64,000 bases of DNA, from positions 124,001-188,000 of the forward strand of contig VTFK01000158.1 in the NCBI GenBank assembly GCA_009617715.1, read 5' to 3'. Source of the stretch: Plectrocnemia conspersa (taxonomy: Eukaryota; Arthropoda; Insecta; Trichoptera; Polycentropodidae). Position numbers and translations under genes: made by a program. Of this stretch, positions 26,401-41,400 are shown piece after piece (the stretch's first letter is position 1; the number at the start of each line of letters is the position of its first letter). The notes below the pieces were generated by a model. It was given only the letters and a program-made list of their open reading frames with translations. It made no database searches and was not told the DNA's origin.

Positions 26401-29400
26401 GTATTTAAAAATTAATTATGTATTATATACCTTAACTGATATTTACATTATATCTGGCATTGTGTTTTTTTATAGTATAAAATGTTATACGTCCAATAAA
26501 TGACTCTGTATGCAATGGCCTTAATTATACCCAAAGAAAAAATATAAATTCACGTTTACGTTGCGCAACGTATACGTTAGATTTTCCCATTGATCGTACA
26601 TCTGCCGTTTTTTCCTAAAAAAATAAACCTTACGAAATTTTCTTACGGATTCAGTAAAAATCGTGAACGTGCCATTTTTTGCACAACAGTTTATAAATAC
26701 TGTTACATGTCGATTTCCCCGAGCGGTATCTCCTTCACTTACCCACATGTAACATTACAGTAGCAGCACGATGGAAACTGTTAATTTATTTGGTACGTTG
26801 TCCAATTTAATACACCTGCTTCTATTATGTCTCCTTGGATCATCACGATCTTTCATGAAAGACCAAATGATCCACTTTTTCAATGTGCGTACAAAATGGT
26901 CAATTTGTTTCGAGCGATTCGGCGTTCTCGATAGGACGTTAACGGTTAAGATAATTATCAGGTGTGTTTTTTTTTTCCATTGCCATTCTTCCTCTATGGG
27001 TCAGTATAGTCAAATGGCCACTATTAAAACGCAGTTAAGTGCAGTTAAACGATGTTAACCGAGTGTGCAGACAATTGGTTTAAAAATAAACTCAGATCAA
27101 TTGTGCTAAACGGTGGTTGAATTGATTTGATTTTGAACAGTTATTGAAATAAAATATTAAAAAAATACTGATGTTTATAGTATATAGCACAATACAATAG
27201 TCATATTTTGATGAGTTACTTAAAATCCAAAGGTCATACAATTTTATCTTTTTTTTTGTTAAAAAAATACCTGCTGCATTGTGCGAGATATAGAGGTCAC
27301 ATTCGTTTGATTGAATACAATCTCCATACATTATGCCATCTTCAAGGTCGATATTGGAATTATGTCATCTATTAGCGTCTGGGTGTTGACTGGATTGCCA
27401 TTCCTATATGTGGGTCTTCTTCGTCTTACCGGACCTCGATTTTTAGGCAATCTGTTACGATTAGGCCGAACGAGCACGAAAGAGAAAAGATCTTCGGCGA
27501 TGATAACCGGTCGTCGGTCAAAGAGATGCGTATGTATATTTATCTAAGGCAAGCCCGTCCGATTCTCATAATTAAAAATAACGTCTAGCATAGCTCGGCT
27601 TGGACTTGTTTATTTGGTCACTGAAATAGTTTATTAAATTATGACCCAGGAACGATCCCATGGATGCCAGTGATTGGAGTTGACTTGAATGGTCGAAGAA
27701 TGCACATAAACGTCTTTGATGTATTCGACGTTAAGAAATGAAAATGAGGAAAACGTGTTAAAAACAAAACGACTGACTGCTATGCGAGGTTAAAAATTTG
27801 AAGTGTTTCGATCTTAAAATTCTTGACTTGCACTAGTCATTGACTCACATAATGGATTTAAATATTTGTTGCATTTATACGTAACAGAATGACTGAAGAC
27901 GTTGTTTTAGTTGATCTATTATTCAACTCGTTCAAATAATTTAAAAAATCCATATTCACAAAAAAATATACAATTCGTATATAATCAAAAACGGCAAACT
28001 CCAGTTATCATTTTTTACAGTAGTCGTAAAATATGTTTATTTTTTCTATGTGTAAAGATAATATTATTCTTTTTTATATACAATGGAGAATCAACGGTTT
28101 ATCACTACAAACTTTAAAATAGGATTTAGTCAATTTTGACATTGACATATGAAGTTTGACATCATTGTTTTTGACATGTCTGGAGTTATCGCTATTTGTT
28201 GTTTATCTCTTATTAATGCAGTACAGATTTGTTATTAATAATTGATGCTGAAAATATTTAGTTCTAAATTAAATAAGGTTTAATTAATAATTTATGATAA
28301 AATTTAGTTTTTTATGTTTCCGGTTTTCTCCTATTATTTTTTTAAATTTTATATCCACTGGATGGTAAAACTGATGAGTCAATTGTGATGACTAAAACAT
28401 TATTTAAATTGTTGAAAACTTTATAGAATTATGTTTAAATCTTTTATTATTCCTATATTATTAGTTAACCCTTTACCGGCAGACGGCACCTACAGATTCC
28501 ATCAAGAAAATCGCTAGTATATAATGGACACCTAAATGTGCCATGAAGGTTTGAACCTTGTAATATGGTTATTTTATATAAATTAAGCCTAAAATCACTT
28601 TAATTTGTTAAGCTATAATATTTAAAGAATTTGTCTCATAAATGGGTGCTCCCCACATAAGGGTTAAGGAGTTTACATTTTTTAATTTTTATTGGTAGGG
28701 AGATTGCATTATTTTATATTAATTATAATCATAATTTTTGCTGCGACATTGCAGAAATGAGGTCGGAATAGCGTAGTTCGTTAGATCTAGACTAGTAACC
28801 CAGGGGTCACGGGTTCGAGCCACTGCATTAGACCAACCTTTACAAAATATCATATAATTTATTGTTTTAGACTTTTTGGTATTCTATATGAAGATGAACA
28901 TCACTGTAGTTAATGATTGATTTCTTTTTACATAGTCAAATGACATTTGCTCTAATTGCGAAAAACACCACCGGAGCGCCATTATCTATTTTGCTCAATG
29001 CACAAAATAAGCAAAACGATTCCTGCCCCATTCACACATTCAGCAGATAATTTGCCTAATTCATGAATAAAGCAACGGGCTTGCACTTTTCATGAATTAG
29101 GCAATTTTTTGCCCATTTCACGCAATAAGCGATTTCGGTGTAACATATAATATGTAAACGCATAACATTCGGATAAAATATACTGAAAATATAATATATG
29201 CATTACGTGTATCAATAAAGTTACGTTCAAATCTACCGCTGTAATATAACAGGCGTTAACTAAAAAAGCGTTACAGCGTGTATAACAATACTTCAGACTA
29301 AGAATCGTTTGGCAGTTTAATTATTTATAATATAATTTCAATTAATACCTCAGTTAAGCAGTTAAGATCCCCCTAATTTTAGCTTATTTATATGAACTTC

Positions 29401-32400
29401 ACACGTAAATAAATAGCGTAATTTTAGTATTCTGAGTTATAAACCTGGCACTCTACCAATACGTTACAATAAGCACAATTAAAGTTGTAATATTTTATTA
29501 TTTAACATTTGATGCAACTAACTCTTGATATACCGACAATAGTGTTTAAAGTATCGATAGTCATTGAGTAAACTTCATTTTCGGAAACACTATTTTACAG
29601 TTGTATAAAGTAAAGATTAAATTATTTGAATTAAAGCTTACAATTTTAACGATTCCTGATATAAAATTTTTATATTGAAATATATGCTAATTTATTATGT
29701 GTACATCTAACCCTTATGTTCTATATTTAGGATTATATTTTTTTCCATCTATATATCCACCATTATTATCCATTTTATTAGCGGTTTGTTAGTTAATAAT
29801 ATATTTTTTCGTAGCTACAGTTCACTGTATGAATAAATAGAATATCACGCCAACAGTTCGCATGTACAGTGCATTATATTAATTATTCTAACCAAATTAT
29901 ATCAGTCATTTCAAGCGCGAGCGATTTTAAATTTATAAATGTGGTTATAATGATTGTCTTTGCGAGATTATAAGCTTATATAAATAAAGAAATGTATCTT
30001 CCTTATTTGTTAATCGAGATTTGAGTCATTATCTTTTATCAACGCTTATTTCCATTGACAGTTTTGAATCATCGTTCATCATGTTCCACTTTAATTATGC
30101 AAATGCAAAGTGCAGCCATGAAATTGGTGACCCCTATGATAAGGTATCGTGAATTATACAGACTATAGAATATTTCAAATATAATGTATTACTATCATCA
30201 TTAGAGATGCTGTTTTTTTTTGTACATAAACCTATATTCATAGAACTTTGATCTCCATTTATTTCTAACTGTTGCGCAACGGCTCAGCAGGCCACACACG
30301 CCACAACTCACATACAGTATATAATCATATCGATTGTTTACAATCAATAAACGGGCGCATCGAGAACGTTGACCGTTACAGTTTTGCGTTTTTGAACGTT
30401 TTGGATGCATCTGGCTCGCTGCCATGATTTTGCATCTAGGTTAAGAAACGCGGATATAGAGTCCAAGTTAATATTAAATGTGTACAAATTTATATGGCGA
30501 AGATTTCCTAGTAGTTAGTGTATAGATACAGTAATTAAATTGTAATAAGTTTCGCGGAAGTGACTGCTATTGCTTAATTTATTTTTGTGTGTGTTTGTAT
30601 GCAATTTTATTGTCGCATCAAAGGCGCATCGAACCAAGCGTGGAATGAGTAATTCAGCGTCGATAATCTGACGTCTAATTGGATAATTATCTACGGTTTT
30701 GATTGTGCTATGTTGTGAAACGTATTGCCAATTAAATGCTATACTATATCATATGTTATACCATTCTATTTTTTTTATTTATGACAGCAGCGTGACTTTA
30801 TCCTAATCGTATGAAATTAAATTATTGTCGACTTACTTGTAGTGTATGTTTGGCCGTTTGGATGTTTGAATATTATATATTTATTTAATATATTTTTTTA
30901 GATCAGTATATTCAACTGCAAAATATTGAGTCATTGTTGTTTTTGTATTCAAAGTAATTAGAAAGTGAATTATTACAATTGCATAATATATTACAATTCA
31001 ATGATTACCGTTGATTTAAATGAACAAAGGTCAGTATTACAAAATTCAGTTTTCATTCTGAATAATCAGTATAGTGATTGTATTAAAAAAGCGATTACCA
31101 CAGTAATGTTTATGAAACAAATCACACATCAGGTTAAACATTTAGATTTCTGACGTCAGACTTGTTGTGGGATGGTAAGCAAACTGAGGTAAAAAAATAT
31201 TATTTAATAAATTAAGATATTCTCTAAAAAATTCACTATGTATGTATTATATATGTTACAGTGAAGTTATATTTTCACTGGCGTTTCAGTGAAATCATAT
31301 ACGAATACATTTTCACCGGTACTAATAATTATAATTTAACTAATATGCGATATGGAAATTATATCCTGTTCTAAAATGTATATGAAATCAATTAGACAGT
31401 TGCAAAACGTCCATTGTTCAAACATAACTTTATCTAAGACTATGGTTTTTGAACTTTCATTGGGTTAAGGTTGAGTTATGCTTAATTTTTTTTAAATATT
31501 GTAGTATTTTGTTGAACGATGTTATGTCAAAATTCTGTTAATCTCTGATCATCCGTTTGTAAACAAATACAATTTTATTGATTCTAAGCAATGGAATTAT
31601 AAATCAATTGTTTGTTACATTTTAATTGGCTGAGTTAGTTAAATTATATTTATATTAGAGAAAATATATGTCTTAATAGCTTAAAATTAAAGAAATCTGT
31701 CTCAAAAATATATTTTTTACCAATGTGTTCGTAGTTACTTTACTAATCACTTATTTTTGCTTCAAAATACGCTCGTGCGTTTCAATCTCGCACAATGTTA
31801 AATTCATCTGTGTGATAACAATCAGTGTTTAATTCGGTTCTTGATTGTGTTTTCTGTTTTACTAGTATTATTGTACTCTAATTTTATGTCATTATTTGCA
31901 CGTATGTTAGTAAAATAATAAATAAATATTATATAATATTCGAGTCACCGAAAATTTTTAAAGATTGAAATAAACATTACAAACTATTATTTTAAAGTTT
32001 TTTTTTTAAATATATTTTTATAAATAAACGATAAATTAAAGGCACAGTGACAATGCTAATTTTTTTAGAATTCTTGATGATTTATTTCATGTGGTTGCGT
32101 AGCTAGATTTTTTAATGACATAAATATATAAAATATTACGCATAGTGATTTTTTTGTTAACACTGCTAAAATTTAAAAAAAATATAGGCTGTACGATGAA
32201 AATTGTTTCGTTAAAAGTGATATGAAAAATTAGTTCACGTAAAAATATTTTGCGACTAGTAAATTGTATGATATCACTTAACCAACGGGTAAGGTAGTAC
32301 CTATCCGCCATGTAAGCTGATGGTAATCCACAGAACAGGTAGAATCTACCGTTTTTGCTATCTGATGTTTAGTATTTACTCGCAAAAATTAAAGTTTATT

Positions 32401-35400
32401 GTGCTGCTATCTATGAAACGAAAGAAAATGTTTAAAGCGCATTTTGTACACATTCATGGAGATCGTAAAATGACACAAAAACCATAAATTATATAATACA
32501 ATTTAACCCACATTAGCTTTGTTTAAATTAAAACTTATAATGCTATTAAATTTCGTTGTAAATATTATTTAATTACGATGTTAAGTAATTAAGTTTCAAT
32601 TTAGATTTTATGCCACTTACATATTGAAAATCATTAATTAAATAATTTTAACAGATGTATTAAAGTTTTTTTTCATTGAATTCAAAAGTTATTATATATT
32701 TTATTTTAACTGCTTTGCGCGAAATAATCATAAAATAACATTTTGATTAAGTGATATTATACATTCAGTAGCGCAATGTTATAAATCTATCTCTTTTAAG
32801 TGCCTGTCAATGTCCCTTCGCTTCGATTTTGACACTTAAAAGCTTTAGCTATTCGATGAATTGATTTTTATTCGAACGTCGATCCTTGATGTTTTCGAGC
32901 AAAACTAGACGCTCAAAAATATATTTTGCTTTTCAATATTTAATAATCTTCAAGCATATTTTAGACCATTATATAATTATTTTGAATTGCCTAGATGATT
33001 TTTTCTTTTAACTATTAATACATTCGAATAAAATCTAAGACCGAAACTTCTTTGACGAAACTCCGCCTCTTCGATCGCTTTGTCGATGCACTGTACATAT
33101 TTTATTTATGACCGTATAAATATTTTTTTAACCGATGGTTTTATAATGAATCACAATAATTATTGCGCAATTCTTTTAAGATGATATGCATATGAATAAC
33201 ATATTTAGAACTCTCGCAAAACTTATCGCACGAGTGCCATTATACGTTTTCGAGTTCACCGATTCGAATCGACGAGCGCGATCATCTCAACCGAAATGGG
33301 AACTTTCACTCTTTTGGTATCTCACGAATTTTCCCTGTGCATTTTTTTTTTTGTTTGTTTGTTTGTTTTTTTTTTTTTTTTTTACTTTTTCCGACCATTC
33401 TCCTCCCATAGAACTCTAAAATCAATGACTCTTTTGTTATACATTAATAGATTTCTTCCCTTTGAAAGCGTTTCAAATTAGTCAAAAGTCGCCAAATCTG
33501 TCATAAAGGGTATGTGTGAAACAATATATCTACATATTGCATGTTCGAGTTTCGTCAGGTCGTGGGAAATAGAAAGTAGGCGCAGGAATGCCGGGCAAAT
33601 CGTAACAACTTTCGACCCGCCCGTATATGAGAAGTCTAGATCTGAAGATATGCTAGAAGATTGCTGCTGAACGAGTGTCGTTTGAATGTTTGCTTTTTAG
33701 AGAAATAAATACGTTGTCGTTGAACTCCGATTGTCTGAAGACATAACTGTTGTCCGTATCCGTGATACACTCGCGTTCCGCGTTTCGGTTTCCCTCTAAT
33801 TGCTTCTTCAAACAAACACCTGCTTACGGATGTAATTGTATTGTTTAGTTAAGAATTTAAAAAAAAAAACATAGTTAAGAGGGCGTTGTGTGTGTTAGGA
33901 ATATATAAAATAAAATTATACCGGGTATGTGAATAACTAGGATGATATCTTGAAAACCCTTCAAAACATCTCACAAGAGTAGGGATTCCAATCCCGGGAT
34001 CCCGGATCCCGGGATCCCGGGATCCCGAACGATTTCCGATGAGTCCGGGATTATGAATTTTCGGATTGATTGATTTATCAAGCACAATCGAATTATTATT
34101 GAAAATCGTTATATTTCGTGTACAAACTTGCGCGAGTTGCACGTGTCATCGGTGAATCTTTGAGGCTGTGAGTCTGAACGCTTTTTTTCAGCAGCAGGCT
34201 GCTTAGGAACCAAAATCAGATCAAGGCTAAATGATAAAACACATGATGCTTTGATGTTACTTCGTGAGTTTTTTTCAAAATAATGTTTTCAATTAATTGT
34301 GTCAATGAATGTACATATGTACATACATTGTCAAAAGTTCATTTTTTTCTTCTCAAATAAATATATAAGACCTTCCCTTTTTTATTTTTATTATATTATT
34401 TTCTATTTTAAGCCCAAGACTAAAATTATACGTATTTTATACATTGTACGTTATAAAAAACAGATGTAAAAATATATTGTATTATTCATTTTAAATTATT
34501 TTTATCGATAAAATAACATAAAAATTATCCCGGGACTGGTCCCGGGATCCCGGATCGACTAATTGCAATACCGAAATCCCGGGATCAAAATTTTGGCCCG
34601 GGATTGGAATCCCTACAAAGAGTTATTGAAATTATTTCAACTTCCTCTGATTTGCTTTTAAAATAAAACTTGATATAAACTTAGGAATTGATGCTCGGTG
34701 TCCCTTGGAGAGAATGAACGAATGTTTACAACATTGAATATCGGTGATTTGCACGAAACGTTCTCTAGGTTTTCAGGAATATGTATTGAGGGGTGAAAAT
34801 GACAACCTAAAACCGTTTATTGTATTTGGAAAGAAACAAGAGTAAGAGGAAAATTTTTCCTTAAACGCACTGATTCAGTAAATATGTGAGTTACGATCCT
34901 CAATAATGAAGGAACGAAAATAAATAATTAAAATATATTATCAGATATCATTATTCAGGAATGACAGATTTTTAATTTATAGACAACTTGATTAAATATT
35001 ATAAATTTTGAACCAACGTCCTTCACCTGCTTCGTAGCACTCCATATTTGTTGTTAGATAATTGTTGAGATTTAATCTCTAGCTATATATAAAAAAGAAT
35101 GACATTATATTATGATACATGCAATAATGTATGACATTATATTATGATACATCAATAATGTATGTATGGTATACCCCGCAGTTTAAAAATAGTTCGTCGT
35201 TAAATGGTTTTAAGATAAATAGTAACATCGCGAGCCCCACTTCAGCTGATCGATCGCTCTTGCTATCGCGGTTGATGATAATAATTGCAAGAACTAATAA
35301 TTATATAAATATATATTTTTTTAATCATTAATCATTTTGGAAATAAAATAAGTGAAGCGGTTATACGTTGTAGACCATTTAGTATATTGTTTTAAACGCA

Positions 35401-38400
35401 TATTGAGCCATTAAATAATTTTATTACCCTTTTTTGTATTGAAGTTGCTAAATGGCATGGCCGACAGAAGTATAACTACGTGTTATCCATTGTATGGTAA
35501 AAATGCCTTACGAGTCCAACCCTATGGGTGGGCAACCAGCTTGTACTAAATATGTTATTGGAGATATATTAGTGTTTCTCCCGAGCGCTCAGGGAGACGG
35601 GTTCTCGCTGGCTGGCTGGCACTGCATTACGTATCATCCTAGTAACAGAACCACCCCCCAGGTCTACGGGGGGTGTTTATGTTGCCTCAGTCGCACCCTT
35701 CAGCCCTCGGACCCGAGGAGAGGCCGAGCCCTTTGGCCTGCTTGCGTTACGCTGCCATGCTTTGTTCGTACTAGGTAGTGCTTCGCGCTCTACCTCAGCT
35801 GGCCAGCCCGAGAGTTCCCTTCCCCTCAAGGGCTTAGGATTTAGCCCTTGCTCTTTCACAATAATGGATGGCGTGAGTCCAGCGTGTGATGGACTGGCGC
35901 CCAGAGGCATGGTCGATAAGCTGCAAGCTTTAGAGTGCCCTAGAGAGTCGCGATCACAACTCTCATTCTTGACCGTTGCAGCCAGGACGTCAGCACTCCT
36001 CTTGCACGAGTCATCCAGCTTCTCAACGAGCTTGCCAAACACAAAGATGTTTTCGGCGATAGATATGAGGAGCTGGAAAAATATTTGGGATGGTTCTCAT
36101 ATATCATATTTCAGGTGTGCACCATAATTTTTTTTTATAAATTTTGTTTGTATAATGGTCACCATGACGCATTGGGGAAACCTATCAAGTCACGATGGTC
36201 AGATTTGTAATAAAAATAAATGAATATATAGCTTTCTCATTCGAAAAGGTGATGGTATCTCAATGTTTTTACGTTATTTATGACTATTTTGTACATCTTG
36301 TTTAAATATTTAGTATCTTAAAAAGACACATAAATTTTATTCAAAGTATTCCCCCTAATAGCTATTTAAAGTTTATACAATACATATAATTTTAAGTCGC
36401 ACCATATTCCCATCTATTTCCACGTTTAATAAGCCCTCGATTGTTGTTTTTCGCCAGAGGAGCACTCCAATTAAAATATTTGTACACCGTTACGCGTTTA
36501 ACGTAACCGGACTCAACTCAATTAGCATAAATTTGCTCAAATCGCTCAAAACGACGATTTTTTCACCAAAATATCACATCGCCGATCAAACATAGCGTTT
36601 TCTTTTACCGCAATCGAATCTATTCTCAGAAAACGGCATATTGGATCTGTCTCCTTCGCTTCGATCGATCGTATGACTAATTTACTTTTTTCAAGAACCA
36701 TTAGTAACGCGAATTCCGAAGCGTTGCTTGGTTTTTTTCTCAGACTCGGTAGTTGTCTGTCTGGTGAGTGATTTTGATGTTTATTGTGTTGGTCGTTATA
36801 ACAATGGCTGTGTGCTGCAATGCGAAAGATTAAAATTGAATATTAATAAAAATGATTAATCGTGGCGAGATTTCTAATTGTGGAAATTACAATAGTAACG
36901 GTAGGAAATGTCAGCCTTTATTATTATGCGATTGGCTTGAGAATGATGACTAAGTGGTGATTTTTGGTGATCATCATAGCAATGTGGTTCGCCTTGAAGG
37001 TTTTATTGAAATTAAATTATTTTGGGCCTGTTTAGGCCAGAATTAGTTAGTAAACAGTGGCACATGTGAATCAACTTATTTAAAAAAAATACTGTTAGAA
37101 TTTTAGGGTAAAATGTTACTGATGTCACATGTGTTTTTTTGTTTGAAATCTGATTTCTGCAGGTGTGCACCAGATTCCATTTACTTGTTCCAGGAACGTA
37201 TTAGTAACATATTCTAAGCAACGTATAAATATATGTATTATACTATTTCATACAAAAATACCCTAATATATAATTTCTGAAATTTTCTTGCTGCTCTCCT
37301 TGATTTTGTTAAATTTATATCAAACGTAAAGCAGTATTGTTTCAACTTATGTTTATGCATCTTAATATTTTAACCATTCATTACAACATGTCTCATATTT
37401 GTTGGGTCAGAATTTTAATACGGCTGTGGTCAGAATTTATATTACATGGGTCAGAATTTATATTAAAAGGTCGGATTTTTTTATTTAATGGTTATAATAT
37501 AAATTGGACTGGTCAGCATTTAAATGAAATAGTAAGATTTTTTTGACATATGGTCAGCAAAATAATACATAGTCACTATAAAGATTGGTTTGACCTCTAA
37601 ACACGTTGGTTTAGGCTTGCAACGTCATCAGATGTCAACACAAGTCAAGCGTGTTCTCCGCCGCCGCTCTGTCCTTATTCCCGCTTCGTTCGTCGCTCTG
37701 AATACCTTCGCGTCCTATATACAGTTAAATATATTTGTTGAGTAATTCATGGGGTGTCCACTGTTTTGACCGACGCTCGCTCGCACTTTACCCGTCCAAC
37801 AGTTTAGATGCGAGCGAGATATTTTACAAGATATTTCTAAAATATTACATTTATAAATGTTGTATAATATTTTTTAATTCACATGATCGTCCTATATTTT
37901 TATTCCGACCGTATGCTATTTTTATTCTAATCATTTAATATTTATTCTGATCCTGAATAGTATAATTATGACCAGGCTGTTAATAAAATTCTGACCGAGA
38001 TTTGATTATTATTCTGACCCAAAGTTAACTTAAATTCTGATCAATTATTTTGTCGCCTTATTCATCATTAATTATAACAAGCGACATATTACATATTAAA
38101 GGACGACCTTCGTCGATTAACGGCGCAAAGGTCGCTGCGTCGCATCCGGCGCCAGATTACCCCTCGCCAGACGCAGGACCGCATTCGTTAAAAAATCAAC
38201 GAAATAAAAAAATGATCGACTCTTTTGTTGCGTTTGTATCAGCCGTTCTTGCAGAGCGACTGGTGGTTTTACCGTTGTTTGACCGCGCCTCCAGCGAACG
38301 CCTCAGCACGCGCATGCACGATATACACTCGATTTACGATCGCTAAACGACTATGCAAAAGTAGAGGGATAGCGATGGAGGTATCGCGTGTAATAGAGGT

Positions 38401-41400
38401 ATGTATGTGTAAATGTGCGGAGAGTGTTTAGCGAATGTGCTGAGTCGATTGCACAATATTGAGATGACAGAATTATAAAATCGATTAGCTACACAGTAAA
38501 AAAAATATTTTATAGAACCGCGTGAATGCTTCTATCCTTGCCTATTTCGAGTGCGGCAGACGAAGATCCATTTTTTACTATAGGACAATTTGCACGTCAT
38601 CTTTTACTTTTTATTTTTAATGTCCTTTGATCTTTTTAAAAGCTGCTCATTTTAATATGTAGATAATAACATAGTGTCTGATTTATATAATATAGTTCTC
38701 ATCAAAGTCGATTGTGCGAATTTAAAATAGTCTACATTTATAAAATACGATAATAGCGTACTACTTTTCATATTATGAATAAATTAAATTAAACTAATAA
38801 TGGTAACCAAAAATATGCTAAAGAGAAAATCAATTATACTAATTTAAATTCAGAAAACAGCTACATAATTATGAAATTAGATCTGCTGATGATTACACAT
38901 TCCTCAAATATTTTCTGTGAAGTTTGGCACAAATTCTTAAAAATATATTGCATTTAAAACCTTTAATGATTTACCAAAATCAACTAGGAATAATTGCAAA
39001 GAAATTAAAAAATAGTTTTTAATGAATTCACGCAATATTAATAAAATAAAATTAAATCAATAAATAATATATTTATCATATCATAATATATTTTTTATTA
39101 AATTTTACTATTTATTATTTTTTAAATTTAATAATAAATAAGTGTACAGGCGGCCCTCGACTTTAGCACATAATTGGTTCCTGAAAACGTGTGCGAATGT
39201 TGAATGTACGAAAGTCGAGGGAAGTAAAAAAATTGAAATTGTGTGTATTTTAAAATATTTATTTATCAAGTAAATATAAGGTGTTTAAGAGGCGTTTAAG
39301 AGACACGTTTAAGTGGGGTTTGCGGGTGTTTAATTTGAAAAGTTATCAAGAGTTAACTGTTTTCCACTATTATTTTTCTTTTCTTTATATAGTATTTTAT
39401 AACATGCTATGTTTTTATTGATCGTTCTCAATTGGGATCACAATCTTCAATAATATTTAAAAATTTGTCAATGTGCGTGAAGGCTTCATTCATATTTTTC
39501 ATTGTTAAAGAGTTTTCCAAAATAAACCTGTCTCATCTACATTAAATATTTGGCTAGAGGTATATTCTACATCTTCAATAATTTTGGATAATTAGGAAAT
39601 AAATTCTTTTGCAGCATCTTTATTCGCATCAGCCGATTCTCCAGTAAATTTAATATTATAAAAAGAATACCTCATTTTAAAATTGTAGAACCAATCGTTA
39701 CTTGATTGAAAAACCGTGTTAAAATATTTTTTTAATCTATCCTTCCAATCTTTGTGCAAACTAAGAGCTTTTGCTTGAATAATTAAAATACTCAGAGGGA
39801 CATTTTTTTGATGTTGGTCATCGATCTACGATGACAAAGATTTTCCATTTCATCCATGTTTTTTTTTGCTGTTTTTTTGGAAACATATCATTAAAGATTG
39901 TGGAAATATATTTTTATTTTCCACAATTTTGAACGTATTCTTTAATTATATTTTTATTTTGGAAAATTGAACATATCGTAGACCTGTTTGTATCATACAA
40001 ACGTCCGATTGAAGCAAAAGATTCACCGCTATCAAAACGTTTTTAAAAAAAAAAATTAAATTTTTTTTTTTTTTTTTTTTTTTTTTTAATGTGCGAAATA
40101 GCGAATTGTGCGAAAGTCGAACGTTCGAAAGTCGAGGGCCGCCTGTAATTATTATATTTATAATTTTAATATATCAAATTGTAACCGCAGAGTTATTTAT
40201 TACTCATGCGGAAGTACGTAAATAATTTTTTAAAAAAAATATCAAATTTATGCTAATTTTATGTAGAAATTAAAATATGGTATTACATCTGCAGATAAAC
40301 AAAAATAATAGTATGATTATGTGTTGTTTGTGCATTCACATCCGGGCTACTATTAATTGCCCCATCCAATGTTTGATGAGTATCGAAATTTTAAATACAT
40401 CGCCTCCGGCGCCTGCCCTGCTTTCCGTCCAAATCAATCGCTCAATATTATTAATCACTGTAATTTTATCCCCAATGCGGCCGCGACCAACTTACAAAGA
40501 CCCAATTTACTGAATTCAGAATTAAAACATATAACCTGATTTTTTTAATGAAATAGAATATAATTCAACTCTTATCGTTTCCATTATATTTTACAAACAA
40601 GGTTGTTTTTTTAACATATATCAATAGCTTTTAATGACATATTAAAAACTGTTAACTTAGAATTGAATAGAACTAGCAGCAATTCTTGTCAAATATGACA
40701 TGTTTATTTCACTCACGTGTGAATGGCATTGTCTTGTGCTTTCTACATTATCACAGTGTCATGTCATAACCTTATTGCGATTCTAATTGTGTGTTCATCG
40801 GTGACATGGCAGGCAGGTAACCCATGATTATCGCCTCTAAAGCCACGGAGCCATTTTGGAATTTGTGGCACAAGAACGCCCTGAATAGGCAATTTTAGGA
40901 TTTGTGTCAAGAAACTAGACTATAGCGAAAATGTTGCTAATTTTTACAACGTAAATAGCTGTTTGAATAACATCTACGGAGAAATTTGTACAGGTGTTAA
41001 CTAAGTATATTTGTGATTAAGAGAATTTTTAACATTTTTCTTTAAAGCGCCACTCATTTCCATTCCAATCCCACACAATCTCAATGTCTGTTCCGAACGA
41101 ACAATGCTCCCAAAGTTAAGATGTTTATTGTTGACAGGTGCTAACAAACTAGTTAAGTTGTTGCTATGTTATTTTACGATATTAACTGCAATTTAGATCT
41201 TCAAGGTCTGCCGTGCGAGTTCTTCAATTACGGAAGTTGTTATTTCTTTATAGAAAAAAACATCTTCTTGTATCATATTTTTTGCAGTAGCGGATCAACC
41301 TTGACACTACTTCGATTTTTTAGTATTCAGTCAGTTGTTATAATACTTCCTTATAACGTATGTTAATATGACCCACTATTAAAACTGTAACTCGATTTTA

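Noticed and set aside
35494..36127. Plus-strand ORFs of 94 and 121 codons
   Set aside because: They lie in a GC-rich retrotransposon-like island where the minus strand looks more protein-like.
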